Below are positions 1 to 6,432 of a stretch of 7,874 nt of DNA, in pieces. A program made the position numbers and the translations under genes. Where the stretch lies: assembly GCA_903928045.1 (NCBI GenBank), contig CAIYPH010000445.1, positions 1 through 7,874 of the forward strand, in the 5' to 3' direction. The stretch is from an uncultured Rhodospirillales bacterium (GTDB lineage: Bacteria; Pseudomonadota; Alphaproteobacteria; Acetobacterales; Acetobacteraceae). Positions within the stretch are counted from its first letter, which is position 1; each line of letters opens with the position of its first letter. Under the pieces are notes generated by a model. It was not told the DNA's origin and ran no database searches. It saw nothing but the letters and a program-made list of their open reading frames with translations.

Positions 1-711
1 ATACCCCTCCACCACGCTGACGCTCAGCACCCCAGGCCGAAGCCGCTGTTCATCGGCCAGCCGAAGCAACCCGGCCATCGGCTCGTCCGACGTGCCATGG
101 TTGAGGATATTGACGCTCAAGGGCGGCATCTCGAGCGCCGTGGTCGGCCGGATTTCCCCGCGCACCATCCGCACGATCAGCCGCGCGCAGAGCAACGCCT
201 GCTCATAGGCGTCGATGTGCGGGGTGGTCTGGTAAACGGTGGTAATATCCGCGTTCTCGATCATCTGCGCCGAGACATTGGCGTGCATATCGAGCGCCAC
301 CCCGATCGGCACGCCGGGCCCGACGAGTTCCCGCACCCGACGAATGAACTCCCCGTCGGCGTCCGGATACGGCACGGAAACCGCCGCCCCATGCTGAGGC
401 AGCAGGACCGCGTCCCACGGCCCGTTGTCCCGGATGGCCGCCAGCGCGTGCTCCATGATGGTCAGCATCGCCTCCCCGGTGATCGCCCCCATCGGCGTGA
501 GCCGCGTATAGAAGAGGGGAACCACCTCCACCTCGGGGTCCTCATCCCCCGCGGCGAGGAAGCCGGCCAAGGTGGTGCGCGAGGTCGCGTATTCCGCCCG
601 GATCGCCGGCCCATCGAGGAACCCGGTGCGGCGGAACTTGTCCAGACTGGCCGGCACGATCGAGAACGTATTCGACTCGTGCATGAACCCGGCGGTCGCG
701 ATGCGGATCAT
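1..711 (-). CDS. M81 family metallopeptidase (MlrC-like), C-terminus beyond window
   Basis: The first 237 codons of an M81/MlrC-type protein are present; the family is named after MlrC of microcystin degraders, but most members have unknown substrates. Visible family marks in the N-terminal domain are HESNTF (residues 11-16), PQHGA (105-109), DMHAN (141-145) and a YQTTPHID stretch (160-167). The conserved His and acidic residues there fit a metal centre. Full-length members are near 500 residues, so about half the protein, including the MlrC C-terminal domain, lies off the left edge. The ATG is preceded by AGGAGA with a six-base spacing, and the upstream gene stops 15 bp before, so this is the third gene of a Sir2/AhpD-like/M81 operon. 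Family assignment is firm. Microcystin as substrate should not be assumed; cleavage of some small peptide or amide is the safer reading. Confidence 0.9.
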   Translation of the reverse strand, partial: MIRIATAGFMHESNTFSIVPASLDKFRRTGFLDGPAIRAEYATSRTTLAGFLAAGDEDPEVEVVPLFYTRLTPMGAITGEAMLTIMEHALAAIRDNGPWDAVLLPQHGAAVSVPYPDADGEFIRRVRELVGPGVPIGVALDMHANVSAQMIENADITTVYQTTPHIDAYEQALLCARLIVRMVRGEIRPTTALEMPPLSVNILNHGTSDEPMAGLLRLADEQRLRPGVLSVSVVEGY

Positions 712-726
712 GGCGTCTCTCCTGTG

Positions 727-1299
727 CTACTTCACGGGCGGGCGGATCGGCACATCCGCGTCGGCGGGGGGAAGCACCTCGCCGACGTTCAGCGTCATCG
801 AGACCGTATCGTAGTAGCCGTTGACCGCGATCAGATCGGCCACCCCGCGCTCGCCCCACAGCGCGATCGCCGCCGCGAAGGTCGCATCGCTGACCGTCCG
901 CTTCTCCCGCAACTCGCTGCAAAACGCCCATATCACCGCCTCGTCGTCCCGCATGGTGCTCGGCCGCTCGCCCCGCGCAATCGCCGCCGCGGTCTCCGGT
1001 GCCAAACCGCCTTTGATCGCCAAGGGGGCGTGTGCGTACCACTCGAAGGGGCTTTGCCAATGCGCCGCCGTCATCAGGATCGCCATTTCGTTGAGCCTGG
1101 TTTCGAGCGACGAGTTGAACCGCAGATACTCGCCCACCTTCTGCAACCGGTCCGCCAGTTCCGGGCTACGCAGCCACACGTTGAACGGCCCCCGCAGCCC
1201 CTTGCGCGGGCCGGACATGATGGCTTCGGCCACCTTGCGCTGCTCCGGCGTCATCGCCTCCAGCGGGATGGGCTCCAGGCGCTTGTTGGTCTCGGTCAT
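727..1299 (-). CDS. Carboxymuconolactone decarboxylase / AhpD-like protein
   Basis: A 190-residue alpha-helical protein of the CMD/AhpD-like superfamily. The core signature lies at residues 71-98: E71, H80 in TAAHW, E86 in SPFEWYAH and H90, followed by the GGLAPETAAAI helix, the usual layout of single-domain CMD-like proteins. The CxxC redox pair of true AhpD peroxidase partners is absent; the only cysteine is C127. A peroxidase/disulfide role is therefore unlikely and a decarboxylase, hydrolase or isomerase-like role is more plausible (inference). An AGGA ribosome site eight bases before the ATG supports the start. It sits 27 bp after the Sir2 stop and 15 bp before the M81 gene on the same strand. 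The gap to Sir2 holds TATATAT in otherwise GC-rich DNA, which could be part of an internal promoter, though I see no good -35. The substrate is unknown. Confidence 0.88.
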   Translation of the reverse strand: MTETNKRLEPIPLEAMTPEQRKVAEAIMSGPRKGLRGPFNVWLRSPELADRLQKVGEYLRFNSSLETRLNEMAILMTAAHWQSPFEWYAHAPLAIKGGLAPETAAAIARGERPSTMRDDEAVIWAFCSELREKRTVSDATFAAAIALWGERGVADLIAVNGYYDTVSMTLNVGEVLPPADADVPIRPPVK

Positions 1300-1326
1300 G
1301 CTGTGTTTCCTCTCATATATAGGGGC

Positions 1327-2088
1327 CTAAAGCGTCTCGACGGCCGCCCCGAAGGTGTCGCCGATACTCTCGTTGACGACAAGGTCGGCGATATCGTCGA
1401 GCGCGGTCGGTTCGCGATTGACGATCAGCAGATCCGCCCCGCTGCGCTTGGCCAGCATCGGCAGCCCGGCGGCCGGATAGACCACCAGCGAACTGCCGAG
1501 CACGACCATGCAGTCGCAATCCATCGCCTCCGCCTCCGCCCGCCGCATCGCCTCGACCGGCATGGCCTGGCCGAACGAGATCGTCGCCGTCTTCACCAAC
1601 CCGTCGCACCAGCGACAGCGCGGCGCCGTGCCGTCGCGCTCGAACACTTCCTTGATGGCGTCGAGCTCGTAGCGTGTCTTGCAGGACAGGCAATGCGCAT
1701 AGGTCGCGTTGCCGTGAATCTCGATCACCTGCTCGGCGGGAATGCCGGACTCCTGGTGCAGCCCATCGATGTTCTGGGTGATGACGCTGCTTGCCCGCCC
1801 GCTGGCGAGCAGCGCCGCGCACGCGAGATGGCCGCGATTCGGCCGGGCCGCCCGCATCACCGGGTCGGTCGCGAACTTGCGCCGCCATGCCTCTTGCCGG
1901 CTCTCCTCGGAGCGGAGGAAGTCCGAGAAGTCGATGGGTTTCATGCGCGACCATATGCCGCCCGGACTGCGAAAATCCGGGATGCCGGATTCGGTCGAAA
2001 CGCCTGCGCCGGTGAACAGCACGATGCGCTGGGCCAGGCGCAGATGGCGCTGGATCATGTCAACCGGGTCGAACCTCTCGTCCTCCAT
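1327..2088 (-). CDS. Sir2 family NAD-dependent protein deacylase
   Basis: A 253-residue sirtuin, normal length for a bacterial member. It would remove acyl groups from lysines using NAD+, giving nicotinamide and O-acyl-ADP-ribose, in the cytoplasm. All core motifs are intact: GAGVS (27-31) and GIPDFR (35-40) for NAD binding, TQNIDGLH (104-111), the catalytic H125 in IHG, two zinc Cys pairs (C133/C136 and C158/C161), LGSSL (197-201) and the NRE segment (224-226). The protein looks catalytically competent. It is the promoter-proximal gene of a leftward operon with the AhpD-like and M81 genes, and faces two small plus-strand ORFs across about 125 bp. A purine-rich GAGGGGG lies about ten bases before the ATG. 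The acyl preference cannot be decided from sequence, so I do not assign cobB despite the general similarity. Confidence 0.95.
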   Translation of the reverse strand: MEDERFDPVDMIQRHLRLAQRIVLFTGAGVSTESGIPDFRSPGGIWSRMKPIDFSDFLRSEESRQEAWRRKFATDPVMRAARPNRGHLACAALLASGRASSVITQNIDGLHQESGIPAEQVIEIHGNATYAHCLSCKTRYELDAIKEVFERDGTAPRCRWCDGLVKTATISFGQAMPVEAMRRAEAEAMDCDCMVVLGSSLVVYPAAGLPMLAKRSGADLLIVNREPTALDDIADLVVNESIGDTFGAAVETL

Positions 2089-2212
2089 CGCGTTTTCCCC
2101 CTCGCGCCGGATAGCGTCATGCAGTCGTTAAATCTTGACCGTTCCTTGATATCGCATGGCGCAAATTTCATCCGTCGCCACCATCCGACGCGACGCGAGT
2201 TGGAGACTGCGC
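2089..2212. promoter_or_regulatory. Divergent intergenic region between sir2 and small ORFs
   Basis: This 124-bp gap separates the Sir2 operon from the rightward small ORFs and should hold both promoters. A TTGACC hexamer at 2135-2140 on the plus strand resembles a -35 box, but nothing at 16-18 bp spacing resembles TATAAT. A TTAAATCTTGA patch around 2128-2138 is the AT-richest part. Presence of promoters is inferred from gene order, not from a clear motif. Confidence 0.3.
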
Positions 2213-2419
2213 ATGCCAAACCCCCGTTCCGCCGAACTGCGCCAGCAGCGCCGCCAGTTGATCGCCGAGACCATTCTTGTCCGCCGCGCCCGCGATGACC
2301 AGATGGCGCACGAAATCCGTGCGCCACGCAATGTCCTGCGCGGTATCCGCCGGCCGGATGTCGAGCGCCAGCCCGAGCTGAGCGACATCGTGCCGGCCGC
2401 TGGCTGGGCGCTGCATTGA
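2213..2419 (+). CDS. Small Arg-rich hypothetical protein, coupled to next ORF
   Basis: A 68-residue ORF with no family I recognise. It begins MPNPRSAELRQQRRQL, is rich in arginine and glutamine, and has no signal peptide or membrane segment. The start at 2213 is chosen because GGAG lies eight bases upstream; the earlier in-frame ATG at 2156 has no ribosome site. Its TGA overlaps the ATG of the next ORF in TGATG, a pattern typical of translationally coupled genes, which is the main reason to believe it. Third-position GC is about 79%, no higher than first-position GC, so codon bias does not separate it from the opposite strand. An 82-codon ORF on the minus strand (2416 to 2168) uses the same codon boundaries and has a reasonable composition but no SD site. 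Only one of the two is likely real. Confidence 0.45.
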   Translation: MPNPRSAELRQQRRQLIAETILVRRARDDQMAHEIRAPRNVLRGIRRPDVERQPELSDIVPAAGWALH

Positions 2420-2640
2420 TGCGCACCAGCCAGGCCCTTGCCTCCGTCGTGCCGAATGTCCGCGCCGCCGGCCTCACCGCGGAGGCGGACCTGATCGAGG
2501 CCGAAGCCCTTCGCGTGCGCGGAATCGAGACCATGCTCGATGTCGTTCTCGAAGGCCTCGACGAGCCGATCTGCTTCCCGGCCCGCCGCGTTCCCGGCTT
2601 GCGCCCCTTCGTCCAGGCCTTCGCCCAGGCCGCCGAGTAG
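2419..2640 (+). CDS. Small acidic hypothetical protein
   Basis: A 73-residue ORF of unknown function beginning MRTSQALASVV. Third-position GC is about 88%, above the first position, as expected for a real gene in this genome. The predicted protein is mostly helical, Ala/Glu/Leu-rich, with one Cys (in the PICFP segment) and no signal peptide or membrane span. Its ATG overlaps the preceding stop (TGATG), so it is probably translated by coupling with the upstream ORF. A TTG three bases earlier is a less likely start. It ends five bases short of the convergent lipoprotein stop at 2646, with no strong hairpin in the junction. I do not recognise a family; a small species- or family-restricted cytoplasmic protein is all that can be said. 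Confidence 0.6.
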   Translation: MRTSQALASVVPNVRAAGLTAEADLIEAEALRVRGIETMLDVVLEGLDEPICFPARRVPGLRPFVQAFAQAAE

Positions 2641-2645
2641 CCTGC

Positions 2646-3104
2646 TCAGGGACAGCCGAGCGTGCCGAGATGGGACGCCGGGGTGATCGGTGAGCGTGGG
2701 TCAGGCGGATCGCGCCGCTCATAGGTTTTGCGCGCGTAGTCGTAGTCATTGCGGGTGAACGCGATCCCGCTGTTCCAGCTGATCCCCCACGGCCCCGGGG
2801 ATTTGCGCATCAGGCATGCGATCGAGGCGCCATAGCGGGTGCCCGGATAATCCGCCCGCTCGATCACCCGGCCCGCCTCCTCCTGCGCCGCGCTTTGCAA
2901 ATCCGCCCACGGGATCACCCGCGCCTTGCCGGGCTCCGCGCTTTCGCTGACGATCCGGCGCAGCAGTGTCTCGCTCATATTGGGTGGCGAGGGGGTGAAG
3001 ACTGTGAAGGCGGGGTCTTTCGCCTCCACCACCACAAAGGTGGAGCGCTCTTCGCCGCAGCCCGACATCACCGCCAGCCCGGCCACCAGGATCCATCCGC
3101 GCAT
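2646..3104 (-). CDS. Small putative lipoprotein of unknown function
   Basis: A 152-residue protein with a short lipoprotein-type signal: Arg at position 3, a hydrophobic stretch (residues 4-14) and a lipobox MSGC with C16 as predicted lipidation site. The Met at -3 is less usual than Leu but tolerated. The mature part would be anchored in the inner or outer membrane, facing the periplasm. It contains two further cysteines (C97, C151) that could form a disulfide, a central helical stretch (about 68-83), and a Tyr/Arg/Pro-rich tail (121-140). I recognise no domain. GGAG eight bases before the ATG supports the start. It lies 77 bp downstream of the TetR gene on the same strand and may be co-transcribed with it. 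Confidence 0.78.
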   Translation of the reverse strand: MRGWILVAGLAVMSGCGEERSTFVVVEAKDPAFTVFTPSPPNMSETLLRRIVSESAEPGKARVIPWADLQSAAQEEAGRVIERADYPGTRYGASIACLMRKSPGPWGISWNSGIAFTRNDYDYARKTYERRDPPDPRSPITPASHLGTLGCP

Positions 3105-3181
3105 TCCACCCGCTCCGCTACATCAATGGCTGTGCCGAAGAATGAGCGCAGGGGTTCGTGATCGGGCAAGGGTGATTTCGC

Positions 3182-3793
3182 TCAAACCGCCGGCGGATAG
3201 CGGAAGGCCAGCCCGCGGAGCAACAACAGCACCACCTCCTCGATGCGCGTCGGCTCGGTGCCGGCCAGCACGAGCGCGGAGTGTCCATGATCAACCGCGA
3301 GGAGGGTATCGGCGATCGCCATCGCATCATCCCCGGGGAGCTTGCCGATCAGGCTGAACCCCAGGATGACAAGTTCCGCGTATCGCGCGCGCCGCTGCTT
3401 GTACAGCTCGGCCGCCGCAACGCGGAACCTGGCGTCCCGCCAGGCATGCATCAGCAGTTCGAGCCGTAGCGCGCGGACGGGCTGATTGGCGTGGCGGACG
3501 GCAAAATCCTCCGCCAGACGGCGGAATAACGTGTCGGTGTCAGCCGTATGCGTACGGAGGATCTCGCTTACGCCCCATCCATCATCGGCCAGCAGCCGCT
3601 CCAGGACCAGCAGCGCCACCTCCTCCTTGGATGAGAAGTTCGAATAGAACGCGCCTTTCGAGTAACCCGCCCGCTCGGCGATGAGTTCAACCTTCGCCCC
3701 CGTGTAGCCATAGGTCGCGAACGCCTCCGAGGCCGCCGCGATCAATTTCTCTTTCGTTGCGCTCTGTTGCTCAGCGCGCATCTGCCTCGCCAT
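3182..3793 (-). CDS. TetR/AcrR family transcriptional regulator
   Basis: A 203-residue TetR-type repressor, usual length. The N-terminal helix-turn-helix spans about residues 13-57: an ATKEKLIAAASEAFATYGY helix, then the turn and recognition segment IAERAGYSKGAFYSNFSSKEE, with the classic GAFYSNF. The C-terminal part (about 70-203) is a helical ligand-binding and dimerisation domain with no recognisable ligand signature. The start at 3793 is preferred over the ATG at 3799 because GGAG lies six bases before it, whereas it directly abuts 3799; the ATG at 3781 would also leave the HTH intact. The gene diverges from an 83-residue plus-strand gene over about 200 bp with a small inverted repeat. 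Autoregulation and control of neighbours are likely by analogy with the family but not shown. The effector is unknown. Confidence 0.93.
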   Translation of the reverse strand: MARQMRAEQQSATKEKLIAAASEAFATYGYTGAKVELIAERAGYSKGAFYSNFSSKEEVALLVLERLLADDGWGVSEILRTHTADTDTLFRRLAEDFAVRHANQPVRALRLELLMHAWRDARFRVAAAELYKQRRARYAELVILGFSLIGKLPGDDAMAIADTLLAVDHGHSALVLAGTEPTRIEEVVLLLLRGLAFRYPPAV

Positions 3794-3799
3794 TGCCAT

Positions 3800-3803
3800 C
3801 TCC
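3800..3803 (-). promoter_or_regulatory. Ribosome binding site deciding the TetR start
   Basis: Read on the minus strand this is GGAG in TGCGGAG. It lies six bases before the ATG at 3793 and directly abuts the ATG at 3799, which favours 3793 as the real TetR start. Confidence 0.5.
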
Positions 3804-3844
3804 GCACATCTTTGGAAGCGGGTCTGCGTTACCTAAAAAAAGGC

Positions 3845-3873
3845 TTGAGAAGTTTTAATGTTCTCGCATACGT
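3845..3873 (+). promoter_or_regulatory. Candidate promoter and inverted repeat (possible TetR operator)
   Basis: TTGAGA at 3845-3850 matches five of six bases of a -35 box. With a 16-base gap a weak CATACG (3867-3872) sits where a -10 box should be. Overlapping the pair is an inverted repeat GAGAA (3847-3851) / TTCTC (3861-3865) separated by nine bases. Its position between the divergent TetR gene and the 83-residue gene is where a TetR operator would be expected. The arms are short and could be chance, so this is a candidate only. Confidence 0.28.
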
Positions 3874-3991
3874 TTCGGTATCTGCTTTCTGCCGCTCATT
3901 TCACTCGCATTCGATCCCACACCACCACCTCGTCAACCAGACATCAGGACTCCCTGCCTTCCCGCCACGTTACTATCCAAGGAACGGCCAA

Positions 3992-4243
3992 ATGCCAGTC
4001 AACCGCAAATCGGCGAAATCGGCGCCGACGGCCAGCGAACCACGCCATCCCGACATTCAGCCCGCCGCACCACGCCCCGATGCGCCGCTATCGCGCTTCG
4101 ATATCGCGGTCGCCCGCGCGCAGGGCCGCTATACCGCCGAGCAATGGGCGCTCCTGGAGCCCAGTACCCGCACGGCTTCGATCTACGCCGAGTTGCGGCA
4201 TCTCGATAGTCTCGGCGGCAAGGCCCGGCTCGCCGCCGAGTAG
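3992..4243 (+). CDS. Small hypothetical protein, divergent from TetR
   Basis: An 83-residue protein of unknown function. The first 33 residues are Pro/Ala/Ser/Arg-rich and probably disordered; residues 34-83 (SRFDIAVARAQGRYTAEQW onward, ending GGKARLAAE) look like two or three helices. There is no signal peptide or membrane span. The start at 3992 is chosen because AGGA lies eight bases upstream and third-position GC rises from there. The open frame extends back to 3767, but that part overlaps the TetR gene and has no good initiation site. It diverges from the TetR gene and is followed after 81 bp by a four-gene operon on the same strand, so it could be the first gene of that transcript or a separate TetR target. 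No family recognised. Confidence 0.62.
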   Translation: MPVNRKSAKSAPTASEPRHPDIQPAAPRPDAPLSRFDIAVARAQGRYTAEQWALLEPSTRTASIYAELRHLDSLGGKARLAAE

Positions 4244-4324
4244 CCCCCGAGTCGCTTTGGCATCACGGCGGGCCTGCGGGCAAACCGCTGGTGTCCCGGC
4301 CGACACGGGTTCATCCTGCACCCC

Positions 4325-4849
4325 ATGGAGACCACCCCGCCCGCGAGATCCATCGAGGTTGCCCTCGCCACCGACGGCACGCTGACCTACCGGGTCGCGC
4401 TGCCGCCCGAGGCGCTGCCGGCAGTGCGCCCGCGCGACCTCGATGCCGCCTGGCAGCGGGCGCGCGCCGCGGCGCTGGCGGAGCGCTGGGGCCGGCTGCG
4501 GCTGTTCCGCTTTATGCGTGAGGATGGCAGCACCACCGACCTCGCGCTTGCCGACCCTGACGCCGCCTGCTGGGCCGAGGCGGCCGATCTGGTTGCCCCG
4601 ATCGCCACGGCCTATGGCATGTCGCTCTGCCTGCGCCTGCTCGCCTTGGTGGCGCTGCTCGCCGGCGCCGGGCGGGAGGCCACGCCGTGGACCGCACCCT
4701 TCGTCACCCTGCGCCGCGACGGCGCCGATATTGCGCCCGTCTTGCTTGCCGCCGCCGCTCACGCCACCCTGACCCGCGATGCGCTGTTCGATCCCGACCG
4801 CCTCCGCGCTCGCCTCGCAACCCAGACTCTGCTCGGAGCCCCGGCATGA
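4325..4849 (+). CDS. Hypothetical protein, first gene of transporter/peptidase operon
   Basis: A 174-residue protein I cannot assign. It begins METTPPARSIEVALATDGTL, is strongly Ala/Leu/Arg-rich, and has acidic segments at 75-90. A hydrophobic stretch at about 99-115 (SLCLRLLALVALLAGAG) may be one membrane helix or a buried helix. There is no N-terminal signal. Third-position GC is very high and the frame ends in a 4-bp ATGA overlap with the following lipoprotein gene, so the reading frame is convincing. The start is less certain: no SD site is seen before the ATG at 4325. In the 81-bp gap upstream, GTGTC (4291-4295) and GACAC (4302-4306) could form a small hairpin, with no T run after it. 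Function unknown; its place suggests a role with the lipoprotein, MFS transporter and M24 hydrolase downstream. Confidence 0.7.
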   Translation: METTPPARSIEVALATDGTLTYRVALPPEALPAVRPRDLDAAWQRARAAALAERWGRLRLFRFMREDGSTTDLALADPDAACWAEAADLVAPIATAYGMSLCLRLLALVALLAGAGREATPWTAPFVTLRRDGADIAPVLLAAAAHATLTRDALFDPDRLRARLATQTLLGAPA

Positions 4850-5163
4850 CCCCCCCTGCTTTCCTCGCCTCCATCGTCGTCGCCGGTCTGCTGCTGACCG
4901 GATGCGCCGCGCCGGACCGGGCCACCCGCGCCACCGCGGCGCAGCAGGCGGCCTGCCGTCAGCGCGCCGATGAAGCCTTCGCGCGTGCCAATCCCGGCGA
5001 CGTCTATCGCGCCGATCTCTACGTTTCGAGCCAGCGCGACACCCCCTTCGGCGGCACTACGGCGAGCGACCCGACCGCCGATTTGCAGGCCCGCTACGTG
5101 CGCTCGCAATTGCTCGACTCCTGCATGCGCCGGGTGAACGCGCAGCCGGCGGCGCCGCAGTGA
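4846..5163 (+). CDS. Small putative lipoprotein of unknown function
   Basis: A 105-residue protein with a clear lipoprotein signal: hydrophobic residues 5-17 followed by LLLTGC, C20 being the lipidated cysteine. The mature part has a Cys at 37 and another at 93, a pair well placed for a disulfide, and a central stretch YRADLYVSSQRDTPFGG (54-70). The layout resembles small uncharacterised alphaproteobacterial lipoproteins, from memory and not confirmed. After C20 come Ala and Ala, with Asp only at +5, so no inner-membrane Asp retention signal of the E. coli type is seen. The ATG overlaps the previous stop (ATGA), so translation is likely coupled. The stop lies 12 bp before the MFS start in the same frame, so TGA readthrough would fuse the two proteins; I regard that as coincidence. 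Confidence 0.8.
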   Translation: MTPPAFLASIVVAGLLLTGCAAPDRATRATAAQQAACRQRADEAFARANPGDVYRADLYVSSQRDTPFGGTTASDPTADLQARYVRSQLLDSCMRRVNAQPAAPQ

Positions 5164-5175
5164 TCGTGCCACACC

Positions 5176-6432
5176 GTGGCTAGCCTCGCGGCGATCCGCA
5201 GCGTTCTGTCGCAGCGGAACACGCAGATTTTCTACGGATGCAGCGCGCTTTCCTGGACCGGGTTGTGGGTGCAGCAGATCGCGACCGACTGGCTGGCCTG
5301 GACCTTGACGCATTCCGCGCTATGGGTCGGCATTCTCGCCTTCTGCAATCTCGGGCCTTCGGTGTTCATCTCGCCCTTCGCCGGCGCGCTCTCGGACCGG
5401 ATGGACCGATTGCGGCTGACCATCGCCACCCAGTTGATCACCGCCGCCCATGCCGCCACCCTCATCGTGCTGGTGCTGACCGGGACGATCCGCGTCGAAT
5501 ACATGGCGATCCTCCAGGTGCTGCTCGGGATTTCGCAGTCCTTCGCACAGCCCGCCCGGCAGAGCCTGGTGCCGGGGATGGTGAGCCGGGCGGACCTGCC
5601 GGGGGCGGTGGCGCTCAATTCGCTCACCTATAACATCGCCCGCTCCGTCGGCCCGGGGATCGGCGGGTTGCTGGTGGCCTGGGGCGGCGTGGTGCCCGGC
5701 ATGGTGGTCAACTGCATCGGCTATCTCATCGCCTCGATGACCATGCCGTCGCTGAAGCTCGACCCCGCGACCAGGCGCGGCCATCCACCGACCGGGCGTT
5801 CGGTGCTGCGCGAGGCGCTGGACGGCATCCGCTACGTCGCCCGCCACCCGGGCATGGGGCCGCTGTTCCTCTACGCCGCCGCGGTGGGCATACTCACCCG
5901 CAGCGTGCCGGAGATGCTGTCGCCCTATGTGGCCGGCCTGTGGGGCAAGGGGCCGGAGGGGTTGGCGACGATGGCGACCACCATGGGGCTCTCGGCCATG
6001 GTCGGCGGGCTCTATATCGCCGCGCGCGGACGGTTGCAGGGCCTGGCCCGCTACGCGATTCTCGCGGGGCTGGCCATGGCCGGCTCCACCGGGCTGATGG
6101 TGGCGACCCATTCCTTCCCCTTCGCCGTGGTCTGCGCGGTGGTGGTCGGCGCGGCCGGCACGATGCACGGGATTTCCGCCCAGACGCTGCTGCAATCCGG
6201 CACGCCGTCCCACATTCTCGGCCGGGTGCTGAGCCTGTGGGGCATGATCACCCGCGCCGCGCCGGCGATCGGCGCCCTGCTCTACGGCGCACTGACGGAG
6301 GTGGCGGGATTGCAGGCCCCCGTCGTCTTCGGCAGTTGCATCGCCGCCGGCTGCACCTTCTGGGCGATGCGCCGCCTGCCCCAGCTCACCCGTTTCCTCG
6401 AACGCTCAACCGCCAAGGACAAACCCGCATGA
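5176..6432 (+). CDS. MFS transporter, DHA3 / EntS-like (MFS_3) type
   Basis: A 418-residue inner-membrane major facilitator with about twelve hydrophobic segments, normal length for the family. Marks of the MFS_3/EntS-like branch are GALSDRMDRLRL (70-81, the loop 2-3 motif A), SFAQPARQSLVPG (122-134), ALNSLTYNIARSVGP (146-160) and LGRVLSLWGM (348-357). Relatives are mostly proton-driven exporters of drugs, siderophores or small metabolites, but some are unassigned, and direction and substrate cannot be read here. The GTG start at 5176 is the only reasonable one: the frame is closed at 5161 by the preceding gene's stop, and the next Met (residue 75) lies within motif A. No SD is evident, suggesting coupling to the lipoprotein gene 12 bp upstream. 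The stop overlaps the M24 gene start (ATGA), tying transporter and hydrolase expression together. Confidence 0.93.
   Translation: MASLAAIRSVLSQRNTQIFYGCSALSWTGLWVQQIATDWLAWTLTHSALWVGILAFCNLGPSVFISPFAGALSDRMDRLRLTIATQLITAAHAATLIVLVLTGTIRVEYMAILQVLLGISQSFAQPARQSLVPGMVSRADLPGAVALNSLTYNIARSVGPGIGGLLVAWGGVVPGMVVNCIGYLIASMTMPSLKLDPATRRGHPPTGRSVLREALDGIRYVARHPGMGPLFLYAAAVGILTRSVPEMLSPYVAGLWGKGPEGLATMATTMGLSAMVGGLYIAARGRLQGLARYAILAGLAMAGSTGLMVATHSFPFAVVCAVVVGAAGTMHGISAQTLLQSGTPSHILGRVLSLWGMITRAAPAIGALLYGALTEVAGLQAPVVFGSCIAAGCTFWAMRRLPQLTRFLERSTAKDKPA

Noticed and set aside
97..2298. A 733-codon open frame on the plus strand running antisense to the M81, AhpD-like and Sir2 genes
   Set aside because: It is a GC-rich shadow: rich in Arg, His, Pro and Gly with no family motif, while the minus strand encodes three complete, recognisable proteins with ribosome sites.
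2168..2416. 82-codon minus-strand ORF upstream of sir2
   Set aside because: No SD site and no recognisable family; the coupled plus-strand pair is preferred, though not decisively.
2640..2660. CCTGCTCAGG palindrome at the convergent gene junction as a bidirectional terminator
   Set aside because: Four base pairs with a two-base loop and no T tract; too weak.
3767..3991. N-terminal extension of the 83-residue protein back into the TetR gene
   Set aside because: It overlaps the TetR start, crosses the AT-rich regulatory gap and has no ribosome site; the ATG at 3992 has AGGA eight bases upstream.
4291..4306. GTGTC/GACAC mini-hairpin as a terminator between the 83-residue gene and the four-gene operon
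   Set aside because: Only five base pairs with no T run after it; not enough to call a terminator.
5940..6428. Upstream extension of the M24 frame into the MFS gene (would give 568 residues)
   Set aside because: The extra residues are an out-of-frame read of the MFS gene; the ATG at 6429 overlaps the MFS stop and gives normal family length.
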